Assembly (NCBI GenBank): GCA_004431415.1
Contig: QPMI01000116.1
Location: 124,001 to 188,000, forward strand
DNA length: 64,000 nucleotides
Direction of reading: 5' to 3'
Source of the DNA: Cyanophora paradoxa
Taxonomy: Eukaryota > Glaucocystophyceae > Cyanophorales > Cyanophoraceae
Below, piece after piece: positions 11,108 through 22,876 of this stretch (positions are counted from its first letter, which is position 1; the number at the start of each line of letters is the position of its first letter). The translations under genes were made by a program, and so were the position numbers. The notes beneath the pieces are model-generated. The model did not search any database and had not been told where the DNA came from. It saw only the letters and a program-made list of their open reading frames with translations.

Positions 11108-14100
11108 TCAGGTCTCCTCCTCCAGGTCGTCTCGGACCTGCGAACGAAGAAGCGGGCTGAGCGGGGGTACGGCGAGAGAGAAACTTTGGGGTACGGCGCA
11201 CGGGCCACTGGGTGCCGTCGCCCTCGCGGGACCAGAGCGTCGGGAGGAACCAGACGAGCGCACTGCGGCGCGGGGGGGAAGAACTCAGAGAGCGATCGAT
11301 CGGCGCCCAGCACAGAAGAAAGGACGGAACGAAAGCGACGGGTACGATGTTGCGCTATTTTTAGGCACGTGTCGCGGAGGCCCCTCGCGCACTCTAGAGA
11401 CGGGCGACGGGCAGGGCGGAAGGAAGGGGGCTTTCAGCGATAGGGAGGTGAGCTTAAGCTGGAGATGTTGGCAAGCTCTAATAGGCCCAGGCCCGCCTCT
11501 AAGGATCTAAGCCCTATCGAAGGATCCGAGCCCTATCTAAGGATCCAGAAGATCTAGAAGGGGCCTCGCCTGCGGCCGAGGAGGCTTCTATTTTAACAAG
11601 GAACGTTGAGCGGGCGGGCGGGCGGGGGGCCTCGCCTGCGGCCGAGGAGGGCCTCGACGTTCTATTGGCGCTGGGATATGCTTGAAAACTTAAGCTTAAG
11701 CTGCTATCTGAACAAGCTTAAGCTTCTATCTTAACAAGCTTTAAGCTTCTATCTAGAAGATTTAGAATGGGACAAGCAAAGGTACAAACAAACAAAGGGC
11801 TCGCCTGCGTCCGAGGAGGGCCTCGATGTTGGGGCGCTTGCCGACGTCGTAGCGGGAGACCTCCAGCCCCGACTTCGTCACCGCCCGCGGCAGGTACATC
11901 TCTGCGGTATTTTAGGCGAGAAAGGCAGTGGAGGTCACTAGCCAGATTCAGCGCCGCGCGAGATTCTAGGTGAGAAAGGCGGAGGTGGAGAGCACTAGAA
12001 GCGATCTAAGGTCTAAGCGATAGATCTAGGCGAAGCCCGAGGCCGGGAGCTCTGGCTAGACTAGACTAGCTAGCTACTTCGCTCTAGGTATACTACTGGA
12101 CCACATCTAAAAATGCGCGGGCGGGCGCAGGCGCGCACCGATGGTGGTGGTGTTCCTAGATCTAAAGCTAGGCCTAACTCTAGGCCTAGCTAGACTTGTA
12201 CCGAGCTAGATCTAAACCGGACGGGCGCGCAGGCACCGATGGTGGTGGTGTTCCTAGATCTAAAGCTAGGCCTAACTCTGGGCCTAGCTAGATTGTAAAG
12301 CTCAAATCTAAAGCGGGCGCACCGATGGTGATGCTGTTCTAAGCTAGCCACAGAGGTGCCAGCGCTCTAGGGCGGCTAAGCTCTAGGCCTGTTCGGCTAA
12401 GCGCTAGGACGATAAGCTCTAGGCTCGGCTCTAGGGCGCACCGATGGTGGTGGTGTTCTAAGCTAGAAACAGAGGTGCTAGGATCCTGTGCTGATATAAA
12501 GCGGCGCGGGCGCGGGCGGGCACCGATGGTGGTGGTGTTCTGGGCGATGAGCTGGAGGTGGAAGGAGGTGAAGCCCGAGAGGGAGAGCACCACGACGACC
12601 GAGAGCCCGTACCTGGGGGGGTACGGGGGGGGGAGGGGGGGGGGGAAGGGTCAGGAGGGGGAGGAGAAGGAGGGGCTAGAGGCTGGCGAGACTAGGCTAG
12701 CTAGATTGGGGTGGGGTGGGGTGGGGTGGTCAGGTGAGGGAGGGGGGAGAACGGGGGGCTAGAGGCTAGCGAGGGAGTGGGCGGCTCGCCCGGCCACCGA
12801 GACGGGGGGAGGGGGGGGTACGCGCGCACGTGACGAGGATGCCGACCTCGTTGATGCCGGCCCTGCCCCCGTCGATGAAGTGCCGGATCACCTGAGGCGC
12901 CCGGTCGGTCTGGCTCGGGGCGGCGGGGGGGTACAGGTACAGGCCGCACCATGACGAGGGACTGCGTCGTGAAGGCGATGATGAGGATGCACATGACGAC
13001 CGTCCAGAACATGAACCTGCGGCGGGCTCGGGCTCGGACGAGGCCCGGGGAGCGAGGGGCGGGGCGGAGCATTTAGATCCCCTATCTGCAGGCCGCCCGG
13101 CAGGACCGCTAGGCTAGGCCCCTGGGGCGGGGGTCGAGGCGGGGAAGGGTACGGGATCTAAATCCCCTATCGTTGCGGCGGGCTCGGTCAGGCCAGGGGG
13201 GAGAGGGCGGGGCGGGGGGGGGGGGGGGGGGGGGGGGGGGGCGGGGCAAGGGATTCGAAGGCCGCCCCCCAGACCCGGCGGGCCCGGCGTACCCCCAGCA
13301 GGGCGGGGCGGGGCAGGGCGGGGCGGGGCGGGGCGGGGCGGGGGGTATGGGTGAATTGCAGGCGTGGCGAGGCGCTAGCGGAGGAAGCCCGCTTCCCTAC
13401 CCCGCGCTTTCCCCCTTCGTTGCGGCGGGCCCAGCCGAGGCCCGGGGCGGGGCGGAGGTGGGGCGGGATGGCACAAGGCGGAAAGGCGAAGCTGGGAGGG
13501 GCGGGGGCGGGGGCGCACAGCACGAAGAACTTGTGGTTGCCGTACCCGACGCAGTTGCTGATCCAGGGGCCTAGATGCACGGGGTTAGTACTGGTCTGCG
13601 TGCGGCGCGGGCGCGGGGCGGACAGTGGTGGTCGAAGCGCATGCGGCAGCGGTTGCAGATGGAGCAGTGGTGCGTCCGCTCGGGCTTGGGAGCGTCGCAC
13701 TTGAAGCAGTAGCGCCGGCCCCGCAGAGGCTCGCCGTTCGCCGCCGCCTGCCGCGCCGCCGTAACCTCCTGCTGCTGCGCCTGCGCCGCACGGTCCGGTT
13801 CGGCTCGGTTCCTTTCTCTTCCTTCCTTTCCTTTTCGGCGCGCACCGGCGTGAGGGGCAGGCTCTTGGGGACGCATCCCGGGTCGGAGTAGACGGCGCGG
13901 AGGTAGGAGACAATGACGAGGGGCCAGACGACGTGGAAGACCGCGAGGTAGAAGGCCGCCAGGCCCGGAAGGTTCGGCATGACGAGCCAGATGCAGTGCA
14001 CGACCACGAACGTGAAGTAGGTCCACCTGCACCCGCCCCGCCCGCTCGGTCCCCCGCGCGCGGCGGCGGCGGCGACGGCGGCGGCGGCGGCGGCGGAGCG

Positions 14101-14507
14101 CACGCGTAAAGGCACAGGACGAGGGTGACGAGCCAGCCTCCGGCCAGGCGCGTGGGCTCGCTGCAGACGTCGAAGAGCCACTGGACGCATGGGTAGTTCT
14201 GCGCTTCGGGCGGCGCCCCCCTTCCGAATCGCGGCGAAGGCTGCGCCGACGGCTGTGCCGCCGCAGCTGCAGGCGGCGCGGCCTGCTGCTGCTGCTGCTG
14301 CTGAGGCGGCTGTTGGGGTGGATAAGAGGCTTGCGCGGGGGCGGCGGCAGGATAGTAGGTTGGGCTGGGGTCTTGTTGGTGGGCGGGCGCGAAGGTAATC
14401 GGCGGGGGTTGTTGGGGCGGCGCGGACTGGGATCCGGCGGAGGGCGAGGCAATGGAGTGTGGGAGCGTTGCCGTCGCCCGGGGCGCCTCCTCGTGGGGCG
14501 CATGCAT
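11108..14507 (-). CDS. DHHC palmitoyltransferase (protein S-acyltransferase), 399 aa, 10 exons
   Basis: Transfers palmitate to cysteines of membrane proteins at endomembranes or the plasma membrane. Exons (all in phase, 1200 nt): 14507-14104, 14026-13846, 13780-13624, 13570-13519, 13016-12950, 12891-12830, 12612-12524, 11901-11805, 11262-11202, 11137-11108. A Pro/Gln-rich N-tail with a Q7 run leads into two membrane segments. The Cys-rich DHHC domain follows (CFKCDAPKPERTHHCSICNR, then MRFDHHC joined by splicing to PWISNCVGYGNHKFF). Two further membrane segments (FMFWTVVMCILIIAF; YGLSVVVVLSLSGF) precede the TTIE motif, which spans the exon 7/8 junction. The end is WFLPTLWSREGDGTQW ... VRDDLEEET. 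Intron 8 is GC-AG (AG|GCGAGC). The ATG at 14507 is the first in frame; the upstream extension opens only with TTG. Introns 7 and 8 contain extra copies of the adjacent exon ends. Confidence 0.93.
11563..11830 (-). repeat. Two extra copies of exon 8's end plus GC donor inside DHHC intron 8
   Basis: The real exon 8 end (11805-11830, plus strand GCCTGCGTCCGAGGAGGG) recurs downstream in the intron as near-identical copies at 11631-11656 and about 11563-11590, each retaining the GCCTGCGGCCGAGGAGG core and the GC donor context. Separate AAGCTTCTATCT repeats lie between them (11690-11755). Confidence 0.85.
12135..12540 (-). repeat. Four extra copies of exon 7's end plus GT donor inside DHHC intron 7
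   Basis: The word GCACCGATGGTGGTGGTGTT (plus strand), which is the last codons of exon 7 (NTTTI) plus the donor GTGC, occurs at the true boundary (12520) and again near 12440, 12320 (two mismatches), 12233 and 12135. Adjacent copies share flanks in pairs (CTAGATCTAAAGCTAGGCC for the outer two, TAAGCTAG..ACAGAGGTGC for the inner two), so local tandem duplication built the array. Confidence 0.9.
13209..13242 (+). repeat. Poly-G tract in DHHC intron 4
   Basis: About 30 G residues broken by a single C, followed by GGGGC repeats at 13304-13345. It lies in the intron 13518-13017, so the transcript reads poly-C. A slippage-prone stretch whose length in the assembly may be unreliable. Confidence 0.85.
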
Positions 14508-14831
14508 GGCGGGCTGCAGGGAGAAGGGAGGGAGAGATGCGGCCGAGGACTGCGTGAAATCTAGCTCTACCGCCGCCGGCGAGCGTGCGGCATAGCCATT
14601 CTCCCCACCAGAGCTAGTTGGCGCCACCTTGATGATCCAACGGGTGCAGGCCAAAGGCCAGCCGGCGCGGCGCCTCTCGTCGCAGATACGCGTCTACTGC
14701 TGCGGTCTTGTCTCAAAAACGGCCCGGAATCGGCCACCGGTGCCCCGCGATGCTAAGGATGCTTGAAGAGGGGGATACAGAATTACGAGCGTGCCAACGT
14801 TTGCCGGCGCCGCGAGCCGCGATGGCTTAGA
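14508..14831. promoter_or_regulatory. Divergent intergenic region, DHHC (-) and CIA30 gene (+)
   Basis: 324 bp between two start codons facing away from each other, so both promoters and 5'UTRs must lie here or overlap. I see no TATA box or clear motif. Confidence 0.4.
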
Positions 14832-17800
14832 ATGTACCGGGCCCCGAAAGATCCCCGCGAGAAGAAGCCAGCAGCCTCTGATACTGGCACGGGCTTGCGG
14901 GCGGTTTTGCAGCGTCGGAAGGCACGCAGCCGTGTGAGAGCAACAGCGAGCCAGCTTCGCGAGGCCCTCAAAGAGGGATCGAGCCTGCACGCCCAAGGCA
15001 AGCCGGCCGCCGCGACGCACGCCGGAGCTCCGCCTGCTTGGCTAACGTTCATCGGCCCGCAGGGGACGTCCAGGGCGCGGTCATAGCGTACAAAGCGACG
15101 TGCGTCTCCTTCCTGTTTCGGGCTTTGGGTAACGCTCTCGGGGGCACCAATCCGGTTAGCTTCCAACGACACCAACGGCGGGGCTCCCGCACCTCGGGCG
15201 GCGCCGAGGCTCACCGACGCTGCTCGGCTGCTCCGCAGAGCAAGAGAGGCTCTCAGCGACTCGGAGAGCGAGCTGTCACCCACGCAGCGGGAGGCGCTCG
15301 AGGCGGGCATGCGCGGGGCGAACGCAGCGGCGAGCGACGGCGAGGCCGCCTACAAGCTCCAGATGGCGCTCGGAAAGGCACTCGAGGAAGGTGCGATCGG
15401 TCTCGATTCCGCTCCCTCCCGGCGCCGGCGCCTGCGCCTGCGCGTGCGCCTACGCCGACGACGTTGTCGCCGATTACGCCATGCGCAGCGCCGGCAGCGG
15501 AGGCGGATGCCGGCGCGAAGTCGCCCCGGGAGGCGGCCAAGGACAAGGGGGGGAACCTCGTCGTCGAGGGCGAGCTCAAGTTCGCCGCCGAGCCCCTACC
15601 CAGGCGCGCTTCTTCCCCCCCCCGCCTCGCTTGTACCCCCTAACGCCCCCCGGCAGGTCCTCGCAGACACCGACAGTCACCGGCGACGCCAAGGAGGTGC
15701 TATCCCCCTACAGATCCCCCCCCCCCCCCCCTTCCCCGGGACCGGGCTCGACCCCCCGGGGTAGCTGCTGGAGAAGGCGATCGACGACGGCGTACCCCTC
15801 TTCAACTCCGGTGCGGGCCGGTTTCTCTCCGTGTTCATCCCCGCCCCGCGGCCGGGCCCTGGCCGACCGCCCGGACCGGGCGGCAGGCAACATCCAGGGC
15901 TGCTTCGAGGTCTACGAGGCGGCCGCCGAGCGCGTCCTGGGTCCCCCGGCCCTCCCGGGTTTCGACCCCGCGCTCGTGGCGTACCTCCGCAACAGCCTCC
16001 GCAAGGCACAGGCGCGCCGGCGCAAATGCTGTACCCCCGCGCCCAGCGAGCGCCCCCCGCCGCAGATGCAGCCGCCGCGGGAGGCGGCTTGGACCCTCCG
16101 GCGCGCCTTCGATCGACTCCTCGACGAGGGTTCGGACCTCCGCGGGCCCCTCTTCCCTCCGCCCGCGCCCACGTCCGCGCCCCGCCCCCGCAGCGGAGCC
16201 GTACAACTCGGCCCGGCTGGGGGCGGCGCCGTCGCCCCGTACCCTGGAGTCGGCCGTGAACCGGGCCTTCGAGCCCGAGGCGCCCCCGCCCGGGCCCAAG
16301 CGCGACCCGTGCGCGCGCGTACCCCCCTGCGGCTCCACCCCCCGTGATTTGAGCGGGGCCGGCGCAGGTGGGGCGGCCCGCCCCCGCGGCGCTCGTGGCA
16401 GGAGTACGCGCCGACGTTGGACGACGGGCGGCGGGCCGGTCCCGCGCGGGGCCGCCCCGACGAGCCGCCGGAGGACGCCCGCTGGGGCGGCGGCGGGGGT
16501 ACGGCGACCGCGGCTCGGGCGGCGGCTGGGGCGGGGGCCCCGCGGGCGGCCCGAGGGGCCCGACGGCGGCCGGGGCCACATGTACGTCGGCGTTGTTGGC
16601 GGCGGCGGAGGCGGCGGCGGCGGCTTCGAGCGCGGTGGAGGCGGCTTCCAGCGGGGCGGAGGAGGTGGCTTCGAGTTTGAGCGGGACGGATACCGCGACG
16701 GCGACGGCTGGGGCGGCGGCGGCGGCGGTTTCGAGCGCGGTGGGTACCGCGACGGCGACGGCCGAGGCGGGTACGGGTACGGAGCCGACCGGTACGGCCC
16801 CGGGGGGCGGGCCGAGAGCCCCGGTGGGGCGGGCCCGGGCCGGCCGGCGGCGGCGCCGGTGGCGGCGGCGGTGGCGGCGGCTGGGGCGGCGGCCGGGTGG
16901 CGGTGGCGGGAGGAGGCCGGAGGATGAGGAAGGCCCGAGGGGGGTGGAGGAGGCTCCGGGGGGGGGCGGCTGGGGCCGTGACCCGCCGCCCGAGCGCAGC
17001 GACGCGGCGGCGGGCCCGCCGCACGCCGAGAAACGCGGCGGCCCGACGGGTGGGGCTCCAGCCCCGACCAGGCTCAGGCGCCGCCGGCGCCCCCGCGGCC
17101 TAACGGCGGGGGCGGGGCGCCCCCTCGTGGGACCAGTACGCGGCCGGGCTGCCCGGCGCCGGGGGCCGGGGCGGGGCACGGGCGGGCCGGACGGCTCGCC
17201 GACGGGCCCGCCGGGGGGCGCGAGGACCCGATGCGCGCCCTCCAAATGGCCATCTACAAGGCCCGTACCCCCCGCCCCGGCCCCCGGCCCCCTCCGCCTC
17301 TAAAACATCCCCCCAAGGCTCTCTAACTTGTAGTCTTGCACTTCTGGGTAACCCCGACTTCTCTAAGAATGCGCTCAAGGCTCTCTGACCCCGGGCCCGG
17401 CCCCCTCCCTCGCTCCACCTCCCCCTAAGCTTTCTGATTTGATCCCCTAAGCTTTCTGATTTGATCCCCTAAGCTTTCTGATTTGATCTGGCAGGGCTCG
17501 CCGCTGTACAACGCGGGCGACGTGCGCGGGTGCGCCGAGGTCTACCGCCAGGTCCGTCCGTCCGTCGGCGGCCGCCGCGCGCCCCAAGAGCCGCCGGGCC
17601 GAGGGGGCCTCGCCTCGAGGGGGGGAGGGGAGGGGGCTAGAGCCAAATCAAGCTCCAGTGCCCCTCTCCCAGTGCCCCTCTCACGCGCCGCGCGCAGGCG
17701 GCGGCGCGGGTGCTTGCGGCGGCGCGCGACCCCGCCTCGGGGGTACCCCAGAACTACGCCTTCCTGCTCCAGGTCTCTCCCACGCCTCTCCCGCCCGCCC

Positions 17801-20005
17801 CCCTCTCCTTTCCTCACGTCCCTTCTTCTCCCTTCAGAACGCGGTGGCGCTGGCCGCGCGGCAGGCGGCGGCGGACGGGGCCTGGACCCTCCGCGACGCC
17901 TTCGATCAGATCCTCCTGAGGGGTGCGTCCGCGGCGCCTGGGCGGAGCTAGCTAGATGGGAGAAGAAAGAGCGATCAACTAGACCTTGAGATTTGACTCT
18001 TTAAGACCGGAAATAAGCTCTAAGACCGAGCCTCCCGAGGGGTACGGGGCGCCTCGGCGGAGCCAGCTCGATGGGAGAAGAGAGGGCGACCGACTTGGCC
18101 TGCGATTTTGAGGCCGGGCCCCCTCAGACCGGCCAGCTGCGCCTTTGCGCCTCCTATCTTAGCGCAGCCGAACCAGGGCCTAGATCTAGCCTAACCTCGC
18201 CTTACCTAGTCTGCGCTGCGATCAACTGAGGGCCCAGCCTCCTAGGATCTGATCTGACCTGATCTGAGCGCAGAGCGGGACCGGCGATCAGGTCAGATGA
18301 ACCCCGGTGACGAGGTGGCCCCCATGGGCGCTCCCGTCAACTACCCCGCCGTGCTTTCATCCCCCCCCCCCCCCCCCCCCCCCCCGCTTCCCCTAGTAGA
18401 CTAGTAGACACCAGACACGGGCGCCATGCGCGCGCGCCCCCCCCCTCCCCCTCCCCCCCCCCCTCCCTCTCTTCCATCCCCGGCGCCTCATTGCGCTCAC
18501 TCTTCTTCCTTATCGCAGGGCTACGCGCCCCCAGCACCCAGCTACGGGTACGGCGGGCGCGGGCCGGCGGCCCCCGGCGACGTCGACCGCGACAGGGACC
18601 ACCTCCCCCGCGGGGGCGGGCCCGGCGCCGTACCCCCCGGGCGCCCGCCGCCGCACCCGTACCCCCAGCAGCGGCCCCACCCCCACCACCACCACAGGGA
18701 CGGGAAGGCGTCTCCGCGTGACGGGCGCTCCTCGCCCGGCTTCTTCGCGAGCCTCGCGAGCCTGTTCGGGCGCCTCGGGCGCGCCCCCTCGCCGGCCCCC
18801 GGCTCCTCCTCTACCGACGACCCCTCAGGCTCGACTGCCCAGGACACCTCCTCGCTCGCCCCGCCGCCGCCGCCGCCCCAGCAGCACTACCACCACCCGG
18901 CGCCCGTGCCCGTGCCCGCCCCGGCGCCCGCCGCGCGCCCGCCCCAGCAGCAGCAGCCGGCGCCGCGGGGCGCCTCCTCCTCCAACGGGGCGGGAGGAGG
19001 AGGAGGGGGCGGCGTGTCGAGCCCCGGGTCGGCCGCGTCGTCCTCGGGGGGCACGGACCCCGGGGGCCCCCTCTTCATCGAGCGCGGCAACATGGACAAG
19101 GTCGGCTCCAAGGGGCGCGCGCCCGGGGCTAGAGGAGGTCTAGAGCACTAGGCTAGGCTAGACTAGAGGACTAGAGGGGCGCGCGAGGCTAGAGCGGGGC
19201 TAGAGCGGGGGCGGGGCGGATGGAGCGCGCCCCGTTGGAGAGCGAGGGGTAGAGCTAGAGGGGCGCGGCTAGAGCGGGGCCAGAGCCAGAGGCTCGGCTC
19301 GAGGCGCGGCTAGAGGGCGTGCCGCGCGCCCCCCTCCGCTCCCCGCGCCCTCGCGCCTCCCTCCGCTCCCCCCGCCCTTCTCACCCGGGTCCATAAATAG
19401 GTCCGCTGGCGCATCCACGACGACGGCGGCGGCGGCTCTCAGGTCGGCTCGCCGGCCCTCTGAATCTGAATCAGTGGTGGTGGTGCTGATCCCCTGACGG
19501 CAGGTTGGGTACGAGGTCCGGGGCGGCGAGCTGCACTTCAGCGGGCGTACCCCCGCCGAGTCCGCCGGCCTCCTCGCCGTCCGGTCCGCGTACCCCCCCC
19601 CCGCCCCCCCCGGCCCGCTCAGTTATTTCTGACGCCCGGGCGGCCGAGCGCAGGTGCAGCCCGGGCCACCCCTTCCACTGGGGGTACCAGGAGGGGGTGG
19701 AGGTGATGGCCTGCGGGGACGGGCAGCGGTACCAGCTCCAGCTGAAGGCAGAGCGGGGCGAGGAGGCGCCCGTGTACGTCTGCGAGTTCACCGCGAAGGC
19801 GGGGGCGCCCCACACGCAGCGCCTGCCCTTCTCCGCCTTCTCGCCGACGCTGGAGGGCCGGCCCCTGCGGGACGCCGAGCCGCTCTTCCCGGAGCGCATA
19901 CGGGAGCTCGGGTTCGCGCCGCTGCCGGCCGGCTCGGGCCTCCGCCCCTTCGCCCTCCAGGTCCAGCGCGTCGCCCCCTACGCCTCCCGAGTCCTCCGCG
20001 TGTAG
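14832..20005 (+). CDS. CIA30/NDUFAF1-domain protein with repeated N-terminal modules and Gly/Pro-rich linkers
   Basis: The C-terminus (from about 19070) is a CIA30 domain, the fold of complex I assembly factor NDUFAF1 and plastid relatives: VRWRIHDDGGGGSQ, VGYEVRGGELHFSGRTP, SPGHPFHWGYQEGVEVMACG, DGQRYQLQLKA and a final GSGLRPFALQVQRVAPY. Upstream, a module recurs of the type 'LR-AFD-LL-eG ... y-aGDv-Gc-evY': LREALKEGSSLHAQ|GDVQGAVIAYKATC; LLEKAIDDGVPLFNSG|NIQGCFEVYEAAAERVL; TLRRAFDRLLDEG; GSPLYNAGDVRGCAEVY; TLRDAFDQILLRG. Resolved exons include 14832-14997, 15063-15128, 15160-15390, 17495-17551 and 19505 onward, to stop TAG 20003-20005. Intron 1 is GC-AG (CAAG|GCAAGC). Between about 16350 and 17100 lies a Gly-rich low-complexity exon whose frame changes I cannot settle. 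The ATG at 14832 is the first in frame. The role is inferred: assembly or RNA-linked factor in an organelle. Confidence 0.75.
17925..18075 (+). repeat. Extra copy of an exon end plus donor in a CIA30-gene intron
   Basis: The exon end CTCCTGAGGG|GTGCG with the following 45 bp (GGCGCCTGGGCGGAGCTAGC...) is repeated at about 18026 as CTCCCGAGGG|GTACG ... GGCGCCTCGGCGGAGCC, then GATGGGAGAAGA in both copies. Divergence is about 15-20 percent. Confidence 0.75.
18361..18386 (+). repeat. Poly-C tract in CIA30-gene intron
   Basis: An uninterrupted run of about 26 C in the intron that follows the NYPA codons. C lies on the sense strand, matching the other introns in this window. Confidence 0.85.
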
Positions 20006-22876
20006 CTATATATAGCCCGCGCGCCTCACGTTTCCAGGCCGCCGGCGCGTTTAATTTCCAGGCCGCCGGCGCCAGGCCCCAATGCCGCCTCATGCCAGGG
20101 GTAGACTGTAGACTCTGAGATTATAGGCAGGGGTACTCCTTGCCAAGCTCCAGGAGGCTGGTATCCCTAGGCCTGCCCCAGGCTTCAAGGCTTGGCCATG
20201 GGGTACTTCAGTCTTCAGCAGGGGGTTACGCCGTAGTACGTTTGTGGAAGTCTCACGATCACGACTAGTACTCACGAGTCACAACTTGCTAGTAAGTTGC
20301 TACCGGTATCGGGATTACGACGGGATATCGATTCGGGAGTGATTCGGTCTTTCCAGTTATCTCCACATCCGAGCTCCACCCGGTCCGATGTCCGAAAGGC
20401 CTAGTCCCGTAGGTTCATCTCTCGACTTGACAGTGGAAGTTGACACAGATGGACACCGCAGTTTAAGCGGCAGTTATATCTCTAGCCATTTGTCTCGGTG
20501 TGTGCGAATTCATACGTTATGGGAGTGATTCGGTACTTTTTGTAGTGAATCGGTACCAGCTGCAATGAAGTTCCTAAGAGGCGCAATGATGGTGAGCACC
20601 GTGAGCTCACTGAGCTGAACTATTCGAACTTAATTCAGTGAAGTCGAATTCGAATTACCCAGCCATGGCCATTGAGCTACCATATTTGACTCTAATGTCA
20701 GCGCTGATTCGCCCATTACTAGTACTCGCGGGCCATGGCCCATGGGCCATGGCCCATGGCCCATGGCCCCGGGGCCATGGGCCGGGCCGGCCCGGGCGGC
20801 GACTCGGCGATGATGGGCCATCATATTATATGATTCATATATGCATGGCATGGCCCGGTGATGGGCACTCAGTGACTGATGGCCGATGGGCGATCAACTT
20901 GGCAATGCCGAATCATTGCCGATCATCGGATCATGAGTCATGAGTCATGACGCAAGGCCGCGTACTTCGGAAATTCCGAATATGGGCAATGACGCAACTG
21001 GTACCGGTAATTATAAGTAACCGCTTTACTTTGATTTCAAGTTTCTTTCTACTGTAGGGTTGCTTTTTGGCCGATATTTTAAATTGCCGTATATTAATAT
21101 TGCAGATCGCGAGAGGCCATTGCCCCGGCCAAATTCGGCAATTTTAAGCCTTGGCAAATCTCAGGGGGTAGCCTTGTATGGCGCCATAGAGAAATCCAGA
21201 GTTTCGGCAATTTATGGCCATTAATTGGCCCTTTTTTTTTTTTGCAAAAGTGGACGTCGCATTGATACACCACGGCACATGTATCAATGTTCTACGTGAC
21301 GTGCCCTTCCGACCGGTCATCTATCTAGCCGAGGGTGCTAGCTAGGTGCCGGCCATGGGTCGCGGTTGGCCCTAATTTGGCCATTGGCCACGGCAATTCC
21401 GGCTTTGGTACGTGGTCGATTTCGGCAATTAAACTTAAACTACGCGGCAATTTAAGACTGTAGTCTGTAGAGTCGACGTCGTAGACTCGTAGTAGTAGTA
21501 CATATACAGAGTCTACAGACTACTGTTCTACTGTTCTAGACTATACAGAGTCGTACAGACTAAGTTACTAAGTTATTTAGTTTGTAGATTTACACTCTGC
21601 AACCGTTGAACTTGCCAAGTTGTGTTGCCGAATCAAAATCACGTTCCGCAATTCGCGAATATGAAAACGAATGAATTTTGGATTGACGAACCGAAATCAT
21701 GAGGATTCATGTTTGGGGGTATAATTTATTTAGGCTTGCAGCTTGCGGAATCGATTATCAAGCGAACCGTTGAACGTTAACCCCGCGGGCCGCGGCGCGC
21801 GCGTGGGCCGCCGGCGCGGCGCCGCGCGCGGTCGTCGCGATCGCGAGGCTGTCAGGGCCCCAGGCCCTGAGGGGCCCAGCCGCCCGGGGCCTGCAGGCTG
21901 CAGCCTGCAGGCTGCGCGTGCACGTGCGCCGTGCCACGCCGTGTGACGGTGCGGCGCTATTCTGGTCGGTTCGGCGATAGGCTAGTAGCATTGCTGCGCA
22001 TGCGCTGCGCATGCGCGCGGGGCGGCGCGCGCGCGCGCGCAACTTCAGCGGCGCCGGAGCGGCGCGACTCGCGCACGGCCGCGGCGATCGGCTTTCCAAG
22101 TTCGTCGGACCGGATCATCGGCGGATTAACGCACCGCGTATACGTAGGGCCGCCGCAGCTGCAGGCTGCAGCTGCGCACCGCATGCGCAGGCCCGCATGC
22201 GCAGGCGCAGCGCCACTAGTACTAGGCTAGCCGAGTCGTCCGAACGTTGCCGAAATCGCTGCTGCGCAGTGCTGCCCGGCCGCGGCGGCCAGCGCGTTGT
22301 CACTGTCACACACACTAGCAGTTTCGAATTCTAGATCTGCAGGCTACAGCGCGCATAGCTTCTACAGCGGCCCAACTTAGCAAAGCCTAGGCCTGCAGCT
22401 GAGGCACAGGCGCCGCCCGGCGACCAGCACTGCGCTGCCTAGTCTGCGCATCGATTTGCAATTGCCAGCGCACCTGAGCGAAACTGAGAGAGATTCCCCG
22501 CGGGTGAGGCGAAGCGACCCTCCGATCCACTGCCAGCAGCAGCTGCAGGCCTGAGCCCGGGCCCGGGGTTCTCTTGGCTCGCCGCTTCTTGATAGATCTT
22601 GCCCGGCCGCGGCCCGCGGGTCGGCCGCGGGCGCTGGGCTTAGGGCTCTCTCAGCTGCAGCGTCACGCGCGCGAATTCGGATCTGGTGAGCCGCGCTCTA
22701 GCTTGCAGGGCTGGCGGATTTGGCAGCCAAATTCGATAATATATATGATATATGTCAGGCTTACGGTTTTACTCTTCTGATCATGAACCCTTCATCAGAT
22801 CTGGAGTCTAGGACGGCCGCGGCCGGCTGCAGCTCTTGCAGCTGCAGCTGTGCACGTGCATGATCACGAAATCCAA
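20006..22876. other. Intergenic, lower-GC, palindrome-rich
   Basis: No convincing exon chain. AT content is higher than in the gene bodies. The stretch contains a GGCCATGGCC array (20731-20795), TACAGAGTCTACAGACT-type direct repeats (21470-21560), a T12 run near 21231, and GCAGCTGCAGGCTGCAG / GCATGCGC palindromes (21890-22210). The end includes the promoter and 5'UTR of the next gene. Confidence 0.5.
20731..20795. repeat. Self-complementary GGCCATGGCCCATG array
   Basis: Consecutive interleaved palindromes GGCCATGGCC / CCATGGGCCATGG / GGCCCATGGGCC / CCCCGGGG over about 65 bp. It can fold into a long hairpin on either strand. Confidence 0.9.

Noticed and set aside
14508-14654. N-terminal extension of the palmitoyltransferase
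   Set aside because: The frame is open, but its first codon would be TTG; the first ATG is at 14507.
16560-16900. Ala/Thr-rich reading of the low-complexity exon in the CIA30 gene
   Set aside because: The Gly/Arg/Tyr-rich frame (GFERGGGGFQRGGGG) looks more like protein; without RNA neither is proven, so no separate gene was called.
15677-17245. 522-aa minus-strand open frame
   Set aside because: Shadow of the GC-rich CIA30 exons; Pro/Arg/Gly-rich with no domain, and the plus strand has splice-consistent exons here.
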